From the NCBI GenBank assembly GCA_035636095.1, contig DASPZU010000007.1:1-64000 (forward strand): a stretch of DNA of 64,000 bases, read 5' to 3'. Below the pieces are notes generated by a model, which had not been told where the DNA came from, ran no database searches, and worked only from the letters and a program-made list of their open reading frames with translations. Below are positions 26,091 through 34,425 of the stretch, in pieces; positions within the stretch are counted from its first letter, which is position 1, and each line of letters begins with the position of its first letter. Source of the stretch: Gp7-AA10 sp035636095. Its GTDB lineage: Bacteria; Acidobacteriota; Thermoanaerobaculia; Gp7-AA8. Made by a program: the position numbers and the translations under genes.

Positions 26091-27385
26091 TCCTGAAAAG
26101 CCGCCGGGTGGTCACGCCGAACGGTGTTCGCGCAGCGTCCGTGCACATCCGCGGGGAAAAAATCGAGCGCGTCGGCGAGTACGAGGAAAATTTCGACACT
26201 GACTTTGGCGATCTCGTCATCATGCCCGGCCTCGTCGATTCGCACGTGCACGTGAATGAGCCGGGGCGGACGGAGTGGGAGGGCTTCGACAGCGCCACGC
26301 GCGCCGCGGCCGCCGGCGGCGTGACCACAATCGTCGACATGCCGCTCAACAGCATTCCGCCGACGACGTCCATCGAGGCATTGCTCACCAAAGCGCGAAC
26401 GATGGAAGGCAAATGCTGGGTCGACGTCGGATTGTGGGGCGGCGCGGTTCCCGGAAATGCCCGCGACCTCCCCACCATGGCCCGCGAGGGCGCCCTCGGA
26501 TTCAAATGCTTTCTGGTCGATTCCGGCGTGCCCGAGTTCAAGCACCTCGATGCCTCCGGTCTTGCGGAGGCGCTCGACGCACTCCAGGGCACCAACGCGC
26601 CCCTTCTCGTGCACGCGGAGCTGCCGCAATTCATCGGCAGTGCGAATGGAGCTTCGTATCGCGCGTATCTGCAATCGCGCCCGCATGAGGCCGAAGATGC
26701 CGCCATCGATCTCGTTTTTGAAAAGGCAAAGGGAGGCGGCACGCGCGCACATATCGTCCATCTTTCGTCGGCCGGCGGACTCGACCGGCTGCGCCGGGCG
26801 CGCGATGCGCGCGTGCCACTCACCGCCGAAACGACACCGCACTATCTCCATTTCGAAGCTGAGAAGATTCCGGATGCTGCCCCCGAGTTCAAATGTGCGC
26901 CCCCGATTCGCGAGCATGCCAATCGCGAAAAGCTCTGGCAGGGCGTGAAAGAAGGCCTGTTGCCGGCGATCGTCAGCGATCACTCGCCGTGCACTCCGGA
27001 ATTGAAACGCTTGAACGATGGCGACGTCGAGCGGGCATGGGGCGGGATCGCGTCGCTGCAATTTGGATTGCCGATCATGTGGAGCTCCGGCCGCCTCTCG
27101 CTCGAACGCATCGCTGCGCTGATGTGCGAAGGTCCGGCGGCGATTGCCGGAATCGCGAAGGGGAAAATCGCGGCCGGTTACGACGCCGACCTCGTGATCT
27201 GGTCGCCGGAGGAAACATTCCGCATCACGCCGGAGATCGTGCATCACCGGCACAAAGTCACGCCCTACGCGGGCGAGGAATTGTCGGGCGTGGTGAAATC
27301 GACGTATGTGCGCGGGCGGAAGGTGTGGGAGGATGGTCGCGCAATCGGCAAACCGACAGGGAAATGGATACGCGCGTCATCCTGA
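26087..27385 (+). CDS. allB: Allantoinase
   Basis: 432-residue cyclic amidohydrolase converting allantoin to allantoate. Metal ligands are visible: HVHVNEPG (HxH), a lysine for carboxylation in GFKCFLVDSG, HAELPQF, HIVHLSSAGG and the aspartate in SDHSPCTPE. NEPGRTEWEGF and SDHSPC favour allantoinase over dihydropyrimidinase. The start at 26087 overlaps the DUF5131 stop; an in-frame upstream ATG at 26003 lies inside that gene and is not used. The last codons (Ser-Ser-stop) fall in a palindromic repeat. The next gene, the allantoicase fusion, is the following pathway step. Confidence 0.94.
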   Translation: MILKSRRVVTPNGVRAASVHIRGEKIERVGEYEENFDTDFGDLVIMPGLVDSHVHVNEPGRTEWEGFDSATRAAAAGGVTTIVDMPLNSIPPTTSIEALLTKARTMEGKCWVDVGLWGGAVPGNARDLPTMAREGALGFKCFLVDSGVPEFKHLDASGLAEALDALQGTNAPLLVHAELPQFIGSANGASYRAYLQSRPHEAEDAAIDLVFEKAKGGGTRAHIVHLSSAGGLDRLRRARDARVPLTAETTPHYLHFEAEKIPDAAPEFKCAPPIREHANREKLWQGVKEGLLPAIVSDHSPCTPELKRLNDGDVERAWGGIASLQFGLPIMWSSGRLSLERIAALMCEGPAAIAGIAKGKIAAGYDADLVIWSPEETFRITPEIVHHRHKVTPYAGEELSGVVKSTYVRGRKVWEDGRAIGKPTGKWIRASS

Positions 27386-27462
27386 GCCGCGCAGACGGCG
27401 AAGATCTCAAGCTACGATGTTGTGAATGAGATCCTTCCCCCGCTCCGCGGGGTCAGGATGAC
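27376..27462 (+). repeat. GTCATCCTGA/TCAGGATGAC palindromic repeat
   Basis: Outer inverted repeat GTCATCCTGA (27376-27385) and TCAGGATGAC (27453-27462) around a 67-base centre containing CCCCGCTCCGCGGGG. The left arm encodes the end of allantoinase. The same outer arms form the hairpin at 29935-29968. It may work as a terminator or RNA-stability element between two operon genes. Confidence 0.7.
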
Positions 27463-27471
27463 GATCGTGCA

Positions 27472-28905
27472 ATGAGCGATTTCAAAGAGCTAGTGGACCT
27501 GGCCGCCGAACGCCTCGGCGGATCGGTGTTGTACGCCACCGACGATTTCTTCGCGCCCAAAGAGAATCTCCTTCGCGCCGAGAAGCCGGTGTGGAAGGAA
27601 CATGACTACACCGAGCGCGGGAAATGGATGGACGGATGGGAGAGCCGCCGCAAGCGCGTCCCCGGCCACGATCACGCCATCATTCGCCTCGGACTCCCCG
27701 GCGTTCTGCGCGGCGTGGTGGTCGACACCAGCTATTTCCGCGGCAATTTTCCGTCGCACTGCGCGATCGAAGCATGCTACGCGGCGCCCGAGACGCAACA
27801 TGACGCGCTCGCCGACTGGATCGAAGTGCTTCCGAAGTCGGAATTGAAGGGCGACACCGAAAATCTCTTTCCGATCGAGAATCCGCACGCCTTTACGCAT
27901 CTTCGATTTCACATTTATCCCGACGGCGGCGTGGCTCGCCTGCGCGTTCATGGCGAGGTCGTTCCGGAATGGCACCGCGAAGGGGGACTTGACGAAGAGC
28001 AGGATCTCGCGGCGGTGGAGCACGGTGGTCAGGTCCTCAACTGCAGCGACATGTTCTTCGGTCCGAAACACAACCTGATCATGCCGGGACCTTCGCGCGG
28101 GATGAGCGACGGCTGGGAAACGCGCCGCCGGCGGGGCCCGGGCAACGATTGGGTGGAGGTGGAGCTGGGCGCGGAAGCGATCGTCAGGCGCATCGAAGTC
28201 GATACCTCTTTTTTCAAAGGCAACCATCCCGACACATGCTCGATCGACGGCGACGGTGAGGAGATTCTTCCGAGCACGAAGCTCCTGCCCGACACGCGAC
28301 ACATGTTCATCGAAGAGCTCAGCGCGGTCGGACCGGTGAAGAAGATCAAGCTGAACGTCTATCCCGATGGCGGCGTTGCCCGACTGCGGGTCTACGGAGT
28401 GGCGACCGAGAATGCGCGGTGGACCGAAGTGGCCCGGCGGATCAATACTCGCGTCCGAGCGCTGGCCGAAGGGGAGTTGGGTAGTTGTTGCGGCGCGTCG
28501 GAATGGGTGCGACAGATGATGGCATCCCGCCCGTTCGCGGGCGGCAGCGAGCTGCTGGCCGCCGCGGAGACGATTTGGTGGGAGCTCGACTCGCCGGATT
28601 GGCGAGAAGCCTTCGGGGCGCATCCGCGAATCGGCGAGACACCGTCGTCGTCGTGGGCGCGCGAGGAGCAGGCCGGTGCCACGGCGGCATCAAAGAATGT
28701 GATGCAGTCGCTGGCCCAGGTGAATAACGATTACGAAAAGAAGTTCGGATATATATTCATCATTTGCGCAACGGGGAAAGGCGCCGACGAAATGCTGGCG
28801 ACCGCCCAGCGCCGCATGCAGAATGCTCCCGATCAGGAATTGCGGATCGCCGCCGAGGAGCAGTTGAAGATCACAAAGTTGCGATTGATGAAATTGGTTT
28901 CGTAA
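27472..28905 (+). CDS. Allantoicase-OHCU decarboxylase fusion
   Basis: 477-residue bifunctional protein. Residues about 1-310 are allantoicase, itself two similar jelly-roll halves (DTSYFRGNFPSHC and DTSFFKGNHPDTC; each half ends FHIYPDGGVARLRVHG or NVYPDGGVARLRVYG). It cleaves allantoate to ureidoglycolate and urea. Residues about 320-477 are 2-oxo-4-hydroxy-4-carboxy-5-ureidoimidazoline decarboxylase (GAHPRIGE with the catalytic His, FGYIFIICATGKGADEML), which makes (S)-allantoin. The two activities are not consecutive; allantoinase acts between them. ATG 27472 follows the repeat. The stop overlaps the HIU hydrolase start (TAATG). Confidence 0.92.
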   Translation: MSDFKELVDLAAERLGGSVLYATDDFFAPKENLLRAEKPVWKEHDYTERGKWMDGWESRRKRVPGHDHAIIRLGLPGVLRGVVVDTSYFRGNFPSHCAIEACYAAPETQHDALADWIEVLPKSELKGDTENLFPIENPHAFTHLRFHIYPDGGVARLRVHGEVVPEWHREGGLDEEQDLAAVEHGGQVLNCSDMFFGPKHNLIMPGPSRGMSDGWETRRRRGPGNDWVEVELGAEAIVRRIEVDTSFFKGNHPDTCSIDGDGEEILPSTKLLPDTRHMFIEELSAVGPVKKIKLNVYPDGGVARLRVYGVATENARWTEVARRINTRVRALAEGELGSCCGASEWVRQMMASRPFAGGSELLAAAETIWWELDSPDWREAFGAHPRIGETPSSSWAREEQAGATAASKNVMQSLAQVNNDYEKKFGYIFIICATGKGADEMLATAQRRMQNAPDQELRIAAEEQLKITKLRLMKLVS

Positions 28906-29240
28906 TGGGCATCACGACGCATGTTCTCGACATCGGACGCGGCAAGCCGGCGTCGGGAGTGCTGGTGACGCTCGAGCGCCGGACCAGCGACGGCGCATGG
29001 ATTCCGGTCGGCCACGGTGAGACGGACAACGACGGCCGCCTGGGAACCTTGACAGCTGACGGCATTGAGAGCGGCACGTATCGAATGACGTTCGATACTG
29101 CAACCTACTTCCGCGAGCGTCACGTCGAGACCTTCTATCCCGAGGCCATCATCATCTTCAACGTCAGTGACGCGGCGCAGAGCTACCACGTGCCGCTGCT
29201 GCTCAGCGCGTGGGGGTATTCGACGTATCGCGGGAGCTGA
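28905..29240 (+). CDS. hiuH: 5-hydroxyisourate hydrolase
   Basis: 111-residue transthyretin-like enzyme that hydrolyses 5-hydroxyisourate to OHCU. The family start ITTHVLDIGRGKPASGV, the central RMTFDTATYF and the C-terminal signature YHVPLLLSAWGYSTYRGS are complete. ATG 28905 overlaps the stop of the fusion gene. Its substrate is made by the PuuD-like protein on the opposite strand and its product is used by the fused decarboxylase immediately upstream. The stop overlaps the AlkD-like gene start (TGATG). Confidence 0.95.
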   Translation: MGITTHVLDIGRGKPASGVLVTLERRTSDGAWIPVGHGETDNDGRLGTLTADGIESGTYRMTFDTATYFRERHVETFYPEAIIIFNVSDAAQSYHVPLLLSAWGYSTYRGS

Positions 29241-29944
29241 TGGCCGCAAACGCAGCCCGCCGGCGCCTCCGCGAATTCGCCGATCGCGAGCGCGCGGTCT
29301 TCATTAAGGGCTTCTTCAAAACCGGCCCCGGTCAATACGGCGAAGGCGACAAGTTCCTCGGACTCCGCGTTCCCGATCTGCGCAAAGTTGCGCTGGAGTT
29401 TCGGTCGCTTCCATTGCGCGATCTGCGCGATCTGCTGCAATCGAAATGGCACGAGGAGCGTCTGCTCGCTCTGGTGATCCTGGTCGATCAATACGCGTGC
29501 GGCGATCAGAAGGAACGCCAGGCGATTTACAAGCTCTATCTGAAGTCGACCGACCGCATCAACAATTGGGACCTCGTCGATTGCTCCGCGCCGCAGATCG
29601 TCGGTGGTCATCTGGCGACCCGCAATCGCAAGCCGCTGTATGGCCTCGGAAAATCGAAGAGCGTTTGGAAACGCCGTATCGCACTGCTCGCGACATTGCA
29701 TTTCATCCGGCGGGGCGAATTCGATGACAGCTTCGCGCTCGCCGAATCGTTGCTCGACGACAAACACGATCTGATTCACAAGGCGGCGGGCTGGATGCTG
29801 CGCGAGATTGGAAAACGCGACCGCCCGGCGCTTGAAAATTTTCTACGCAAACACGCGGCCCGGATGCCAAGGACGATGCTGCGCTACGCCATCGAGCGAT
29901 TCCCGCCCGCGGCGCGACGCCGATATCTGACGAAGTCATCCTGA
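29240..29944 (+). CDS. AlkD-like DNA alkylation repair protein
   Basis: 234-residue all-helical HEAT-like protein. GLRVPDLRKVALEF, WHEERLLALVILV, RINNWDLVDCSAPQIVG and SVWKRRIALLATLHFI are typical of the DNA alkylation repair (AlkD/AlkC-like) family, which excises alkylated bases without base flipping. The start at 29240 overlaps the HIU hydrolase stop; an in-frame ATG at 29210 lies inside that gene. Why a repair glycosylase lies in a purine catabolic operon is unclear; linkage to reactive intermediates or H2O2 is only a guess. The last codons (Ser-Ser-stop) lie in a hairpin repeat. Confidence 0.87.
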   Translation: MAANAARRRLREFADRERAVFIKGFFKTGPGQYGEGDKFLGLRVPDLRKVALEFRSLPLRDLRDLLQSKWHEERLLALVILVDQYACGDQKERQAIYKLYLKSTDRINNWDLVDCSAPQIVGGHLATRNRKPLYGLGKSKSVWKRRIALLATLHFIRRGEFDDSFALAESLLDDKHDLIHKAAGWMLREIGKRDRPALENFLRKHAARMPRTMLRYAIERFPPAARRRYLTKSS

Positions 29945-29968
29945 GCCGCGAAGTCGGCTCAGGATGAC
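29935..29968 (+). terminator. Perfect 14-bp stem hairpin between convergent genes
   Basis: GTCATCCTGAGCCG and its exact complement CGGCTCAGGATGAC enclose a 6-base loop (CGAAGT). It holds the stop codon of the AlkD-like gene on the plus strand and of the DUF6986 gene on the minus strand. It likely acts as a bidirectional terminator and belongs to the repeat family at 27376-27462. There is no T-tract, so strict intrinsic termination is not certain. Confidence 0.75.
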
Positions 29969-31239
29969 ACTCTGACCGCGCGACGTCCCTTCAGAATTTT
30001 CACGAAGCTTCGGCTCCGCAATTCGTCGAGCGTCAGGCCGGTCGCCAGCGCTTCCTGTTCCGTGATCGCTCCGCAGTTCAAGGCGCGGAGGAAATAGTTG
30101 AGAAGTCCCTGCCCGGTGGCCGCGTCGTCGAACACATCGCCGACCAGCGTTGCCTGTCCCGCCTTTTGCATGAAATTGCGTAGCCGTTCGGTGGCGGCGC
30201 CGAGGCTTTCGAGAAAGAAAGAGTAGACGGCGGCGTAGCGCGTCGGTAGCTGCGACGGATTGAGATCCCACCCCTGGTAGAAACCATTGACGAGTGAGTG
30301 GCGAATGTGATCGACGTGCAGGCGCCAGGCGCGATGGACGGTCGCGCGATCGCCGATCGGCATCACGTTGGTTGCTCCATCCGAGAGCCACAAACCGGTG
30401 CCGGCATATGCAACCTGCATCGAGTGGCGCGCGAAGTCGCAGGCTGGATGATCCATGCGCTGATGGGCAGCGGTGATGTTGCAGCTGGCGGTGTAGTCGT
30501 ACGTTCCGAAATGCGCGGCCACCACGCGACCGCGCGCGGCGTCGAGCATCTGCCACAACATCGGAATCGACTGCGTCGTCTCGATCATGAATTCGAATTT
30601 CAAGCTGTTCCTGGCCAGCCGCAGCTTCGGCTCCAGTCGATCGAAGAGGTTCGCGAGAACCGTCACCTGTTCCACGACCTGAATTTTGGGGAGCGTCACC
30701 ACGAACCACGGCGGCAGCCTGCCGGCGTCGCCGACCAGCGTGCTCAGAAAAATATCGAGCGTCCGGACGGAGCGGCGCGTCAGCTCTTGCGAGAAGGGCT
30801 TGATGCGGATCCCGATGAACGGCGAGAGCGTGCCGTTGCGGATTCCGGCGGCCACTTCGCGCGCCGCCGAAGCCGCATGTCCGTCTTCTTCATCATCGGG
30901 ACGATTGCCGTAACCATCCTCGAAATCGATGCGAAAATCCTCGACCGGCTCACGTTTCAGTTTTTCAACGACGCGTTCGTAAACCGTTGCCGCGATTGAA
31001 GGCGACAAACCGATCGCATCCGCGAAGGTGTTTGGGTCGGGCGCATGCTCGCGCAGAGCGCGCTCAGCGAGCGCACCGAGCTTCACCGCGGTGTCGGACT
31101 TGAACAGATGGGCGCCGCCGTAAACTGTGTGCACGGGCTGGCGATGCTCGGACTCGCCTGGAAATCGTTTCGCCAGCGCGGCCAGCGGCCCGTCAAGCGG
31201 CGCGATCGCGGACCGGACTTCGTCGTCGCTCAGCGTCAT
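29959..31239 (-). CDS. DUF6986 aldolase/citrate-lyase-like protein
   Basis: 426-residue TIM-barrel protein of the HpcH/HpaI and citrate lyase beta type. Metal and carboxylate motifs are FRIDFEDGYG (about 125-134), the PKIQVVEQV strand, EFMIETTQSI and HFGTYDYTASCNI. The ATG at 31239 overlaps the PuuD-like stop (ATGA), so the two are coupled. Aldolases of this superfamily and malate synthases act on glyoxylate or similar oxo-acids, so it could consume the glyoxylate end product of ureidoglycolate breakdown. The specific reaction is not established, and a C-C lyase on another purine product is equally possible. Confidence 0.75.
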   Translation of the reverse strand: MTLSDDEVRSAIAPLDGPLAALAKRFPGESEHRQPVHTVYGGAHLFKSDTAVKLGALAERALREHAPDPNTFADAIGLSPSIAATVYERVVEKLKREPVEDFRIDFEDGYGNRPDDEEDGHAASAAREVAAGIRNGTLSPFIGIRIKPFSQELTRRSVRTLDIFLSTLVGDAGRLPPWFVVTLPKIQVVEQVTVLANLFDRLEPKLRLARNSLKFEFMIETTQSIPMLWQMLDAARGRVVAAHFGTYDYTASCNITAAHQRMDHPACDFARHSMQVAYAGTGLWLSDGATNVMPIGDRATVHRAWRLHVDHIRHSLVNGFYQGWDLNPSQLPTRYAAVYSFFLESLGAATERLRNFMQKAGQATLVGDVFDDAATGQGLLNYFLRALNCGAITEQEALATGLTLDELRSRSFVKILKGRRAVRVSS

Positions 31240-32024
31240 CGAGTCCGAATGATTTTCGCCGCCGCCCACCCCACCAGCACCAGGGCCGCGAGAATCTCCC
31301 AGTTGTAGCGATTGCCATAGGTCGCGACCGGGAAGTGACTGCTGATCATGATGAAGACGACGGGCAGGACCATGAAGGTGTTCTGTTTGGATCGCTGCTT
31401 GGCGCGATCTGCCAGTCGCAAATCGGGTTGGCGTCCTTCCTTCGCCGCTGCGATCAATTGTCGCTGGGCCGGAAGGATGCGCACCCAGACATTTGCAGTC
31501 ATGAAGGTGCCCAGCATCGCGCCGATCTGCATATAGGCCGCCCGCGCGCTGAAGATTCGCGTGGCAGCGTAGATGGCCCCGACCAACAGCACATACGAGA
31601 TCACGATGCCTGCGGCCTCGTTGCGCTGCAGCGGTGAGCTCCACATCAGGTCATAGAGGAACCACGCAACGATCAACCAAGCGATGCTCAACCCCGCCGC
31701 AGCTCCGACTGACATTCGGCGGACGCTGTCATCGACCATCAATCCGCCGCCGTAGTAGACCAGGCCGAGCAGGAAAAACCCGCTGAGCCACGTGAGAGCG
31801 GCTTCCCATTTGAACCAGTGCAGTCTTTGCGGAAGCATCACCCCCGCTCCCTGCTTCTGGACGACGTAAAACCCCCCGCTGTGGACCATCCATACATTCC
31901 CCTCTTCATGGAGCCGGTGATCGAGCCACGTGAAAAAATAGGTCTGGCCGATCCACAGGATTCCGGCGAAGACGTGGGTCCAGCGGAAGGCGAGGTTCAG
32001 CCATTCTTGAACTTGATAGGGCAA
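31236..32024 (-). CDS. puuD: PuuD-type membrane urate oxidase, no cytochrome domain
   Basis: Polytopic protein of about 262 residues from the preferred TTG at 32024; an in-frame start at 32162 would pass through a repeat. The first helix FRWTHVFAGILWIGQTYFFT and about seven further helices, with TWLSGFFLLGLVYY and MTANVWVRILPAQRQLI, match the membrane domain of PuuD, which oxidises urate to 5-hydroxyisourate. PuuD proteins normally carry a C-terminal cytochrome c with CxxCH; none is present here, so electrons must leave through a separate carrier. This supplies the otherwise missing urate oxidation step of the locus. Confidence 0.8.
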   Translation of the reverse strand: MPYQVQEWLNLAFRWTHVFAGILWIGQTYFFTWLDHRLHEEGNVWMVHSGGFYVVQKQGAGVMLPQRLHWFKWEAALTWLSGFFLLGLVYYGGGLMVDDSVRRMSVGAAAGLSIAWLIVAWFLYDLMWSSPLQRNEAAGIVISYVLLVGAIYAATRIFSARAAYMQIGAMLGTFMTANVWVRILPAQRQLIAAAKEGRQPDLRLADRAKQRSKQNTFMVLPVVFIMISSHFPVATYGNRYNWEILAALVLVGWAAAKIIRTR

Positions 32025-32047
32025 ACGCGGCGAATATATCGCGAACA

Positions 32048-32070
32048 GGTTGTCGGGTTGTCGGGTTGTC
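32048..32070 (+). repeat. Tandem 8-mer GGTTGTCG minisatellite
   Basis: GGTTGTCG occurs twice and is followed by GGTTGTC, between the divergent puuD-like and DinB genes. Related short tandem units occur at 41785-41831, 51471-51498 and inside coding sequence near 48510-48545 and 55070-55088. It may affect spacing of promoter elements in this intergenic region. Confidence 0.7.
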
Positions 32071-32089
32071 AGGATATCGGAGGTATGAA

Positions 32090-32548
32090 ATGCGACCAAC
32101 AGAGCGGCTGCTCGATCAATTGAATCGCGCCTTTGGCGGCGAGGCGTGGCACGGACCGGCATTGCGCAATCTGCTCGACGGCGTCACGGAGACGCAGGCG
32201 AAGGCGAAGGCGAAACCGATTCGCGACGGCCACTCGATCCTCGAGCTGGTCGTGCACATCGAGACATGGATCGATGTCGTCGCCAAGCGCGTCGAAGGCA
32301 ACGTTGTCGACTCCAACAGCGTCGACGATTGGGCGGACGTTACCAAAACATCCTGGCCGGTGGCGGTCAGGCAGCTCGAGAAAGCAGAAAGCAGACTGTG
32401 CGATGCCGTCGCGCGGCTGAACAGCGACGATCTCGACAAGCCGCTCCCGGGAGAAAAAAAACGCTCCGTCTACGGCGAGATCATGGGCGTCCTGCAGCAC
32501 AACGTCTATCATGCGGGCCAGATCGCGATTCTGAAGAAAGCGAACTAA
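32090..32548 (+). CDS. DinB-family putative metal-dependent hydrolase
   Basis: 152-residue four-helix-bundle protein of the DinB/YfiT superfamily. Histidines in ELVVHIETW and LQHNVYHAGQI fit the three-His metal site. DinB proteins include thiol S-transferases, but most are uncharacterised. GGAGG at 32079-32083 fixes the ATG at 32090. The stop overlaps the start of a second DinB gene (TAATG). Confidence 0.85.
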   Translation: MRPTERLLDQLNRAFGGEAWHGPALRNLLDGVTETQAKAKAKPIRDGHSILELVVHIETWIDVVAKRVEGNVVDSNSVDDWADVTKTSWPVAVRQLEKAESRLCDAVARLNSDDLDKPLPGEKKRSVYGEIMGVLQHNVYHAGQIAILKKAN

Positions 32549-33048
32549 TGACCGCCGACGACATCCGCACACTCTACAAATACAACGACTGGGCGAACCA
32601 CCGCATCACATCCGCCACTCGCCCTCTCGACAATTCCGCGTTCACGCGCAACCTCGGCAACAGCTTCGGATCGGTGCGCGATACGCTCGCTCACATCTGG
32701 TGGGCGGAATGGATCTGGCTGGAGCGATGGCAGGGTCGCTCACCCAGGCAGGCGGCGGTGTTCAGCGATTTTCCGAACGTCGATGCGCTCGAGAAGCGCT
32801 GGACCGAGGTCGAACGCAATCGGCAATCGTTTCTGGAGCGGCTCACCGACGACATGCTCAGCCGCCGTATCGCGTATCAAAACCTCGCGGATCAGAGGTG
32901 GGAGTATTCACTCGGCCAGATGATGCAGCACCTCATGAATCACTCCACTTATCACCGCGGGCAGATCGTCACGATGCTGCGGCAGCTCGGTGCGAAGAGC
33001 GTCAGCACCGACTACTTGCTCTACTTCGACGAAGTGTCAGCTACTTGA
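32548..33048 (+). CDS. Second DinB-family protein
   Basis: 166-residue DinB superfamily protein, distantly related to the preceding one. The metal-site histidines lie in RDTLAHIWWAEWIW and MNHSTYHRGQIVTML, the latter being the classic HxxxH of the last helix. It is translationally coupled to the upstream gene by TAATG overlap, so the two may form a heterodimer or act in sequence (inferred). Its 3' end overlaps the convergent small exported protein by 8 bases. Confidence 0.88.
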   Translation: MTADDIRTLYKYNDWANHRITSATRPLDNSAFTRNLGNSFGSVRDTLAHIWWAEWIWLERWQGRSPRQAAVFSDFPNVDALEKRWTEVERNRQSFLERLTDDMLSRRIAYQNLADQRWEYSLGQMMQHLMNHSTYHRGQIVTMLRQLGAKSVSTDYLLYFDEVSAT

Positions 33049-33295
33049 CCACGACGCTCGTGGCAGTCATTCGATATTCGATCGTAACCTTCGCGCCGAC
33101 TTTCAGATTGCCGGTGACTTTGGTATTGGCATCGCGCGCGAGCTCCCACTTATCCTTTCCCTTCTGCACCACGATCGCGTCGGAACGGACTTCGAGAACC
33201 GGACCGGTCACTTGATAGGTCTTTACGGCCGCGGCCCCTGCGATCACCGCAAACAGCAGAGCCAGAGCGACCAGGCACACCACTATGCGTCGCAT
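33041..33295 (-). CDS. Small exported beta-rich protein
   Basis: 84-residue protein with a signal peptide or anchor (MRRIVVCLVALALLFAVIAG), then a short beta-rich domain (TYQVTGPVLEVRSDAIVVQ, GAKVTIEYRMTATSVVV) resembling an OB- or KOW-like fold seen in small periplasmic proteins. GGGAGGAA upstream of ATG 33295 supports the start. No enzymatic residues are visible. Function unknown. Confidence 0.75.
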   Translation of the reverse strand: MRRIVVCLVALALLFAVIAGAAAVKTYQVTGPVLEVRSDAIVVQKGKDKWELARDANTKVTGNLKVGAKVTIEYRMTATSVVVK

Positions 33296-33387
33296 CGAAA
33301 TTCCTCCCGGCGCGACTATACGCTTAGCGTGCCCCGCAGGGCCGCCGTCAAAGGCTGCTATCAGGCGGCGCTGCGCGGATTGAATTC

Positions 33388-33801
33388 CTAAGATGCCGCT
33401 CGCCCGCTGCTCCACTGCGAGTTCCGGGCGATTTCCTCCGCCGGCGCCGACGGCGTCCACGTCCCGCGGTCGTCGCGCGAAAAATGCAGCCGGCGCTGCA
33501 CTGTCAGCGTTCCATCGCGCTGTCCCTCCGGAGTCGAAAACGTTCCGGTGTACCAGTAGGTGGTCGTCACCGTCCCGTTCGCGGCGTTGATGTCGTTGAT
33601 GAAGGCGCGCATGTTCTTCAACGTCACCACCGAGTCCATCCCGCTCGGCAGCGCGGCAGTGTTGTGCGAGAGCCAGGCCACCTGTTCGCTTCCGATCTCA
33701 CGCAACGCCGCCGTTCGCAATGCATCGCCGCGGCCGAGGTTCTTGTAGGTCGCGCATCCCACCGCCAACAACATCACAAAAATCGTTACAGCTCGTTTCA
33801 T
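33388..33801 (-). CDS. Small lipoprotein
   Basis: 137-residue lipoprotein with signal MKRAVTIFVMLL and lipobox AVGC at Cys16. The mature part (VTTTYWYTGTFSTPEGQRDGTLTVQRR) is beta-rich with no recognised domain. It lies on the same strand as the small exported protein downstream. Probably anchored to the inner or outer membrane; function unknown. Confidence 0.75.
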   Translation of the reverse strand: MKRAVTIFVMLLAVGCATYKNLGRGDALRTAALREIGSEQVAWLSHNTAALPSGMDSVVTLKNMRAFINDINAANGTVTTTYWYTGTFSTPEGQRDGTLTVQRRLHFSRDDRGTWTPSAPAEEIARNSQWSSGRAAS

Positions 33802-33894
33802 GAATTCCCTCCTTGATGTCGTTGACGGAATTGAAGAGCCGTGGTTTGTTAGTGGCAGCTACGTTCTGGAAAACACGAAAGAGTGAGTGTGTGT

Positions 33895-34419
33895 ATGCAT
33901 GACCCACGATATCCAATCGGAAAATTCGAACCACGCGATCGATTGACGAGCGAGGAGCGACGCACGATGATCGAGCAGATCGCGACCGCGCCGCTGCACA
34001 TGCGCGACGCTGCAAGCGGCCTAACACCGGCGCAGCTCGATACGCCCTATCGCGAGGGCGGCTGGACCATCCGCCAGGTCGTGCATCACGTTCCCGACAG
34101 TCACGTCAACGCCTACTGCCGCTTCAAGCTGGCGCTGACGGAAGACACGCCTACCATCCGCCCCTATGACGAAACCCGCTGGGCGGAGCTGGCCGACTCG
34201 CACGACACGCCCATCAAGACGTCTCTAACGATGCTCGAATCCCTGCACTCTCGATGGGTCTGTCTGCTGCGCTCGATGAAACCTGACGATTTTCAGCGAA
34301 AGCTGAAACATCCGGAGAGCGGAGTGATGACAGTCGACAATCTGCTGGCGCTGTACGCCTGGCATGGCCGGCATCACACCGCGCACATCACCTCGACGCG
34401 CGAGCGGCACGGCTGGTGA
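33895..34419 (+). CDS. YfiT/DinB-type putative bacillithiol transferase-like hydrolase
   Basis: 174-residue DinB superfamily member of the YfiT branch: start MHDPRYPIGKFEPRDRLT, then WTIRQVVHHVPDSHVNAYCRF and AWHGRHHTAHITS carrying metal-ligand histidines. YfiT-type proteins are annotated as metal-dependent hydrolases or thiol transferases. The ATG at 33895 fits family length better than the upstream GTG at 33883. It is the third DinB-fold gene in 2.4 kb. It precedes a large inverted repeat. Confidence 0.85.
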   Translation: MHDPRYPIGKFEPRDRLTSEERRTMIEQIATAPLHMRDAASGLTPAQLDTPYREGGWTIRQVVHHVPDSHVNAYCRFKLALTEDTPTIRPYDETRWAELADSHDTPIKTSLTMLESLHSRWVCLLRSMKPDDFQRKLKHPESGVMTVDNLLALYAWHGRHHTAHITSTRERHGW

Positions 34420-34425
34420 AAAACC

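Noticed and set aside
27400..27470. A possible CRISPR-like or attachment site downstream of allantoinase
   Set aside because: There is only one pair of inverted arms and no direct repeat/spacer pattern; it fits the palindromic repeat family seen at 29935-29968.
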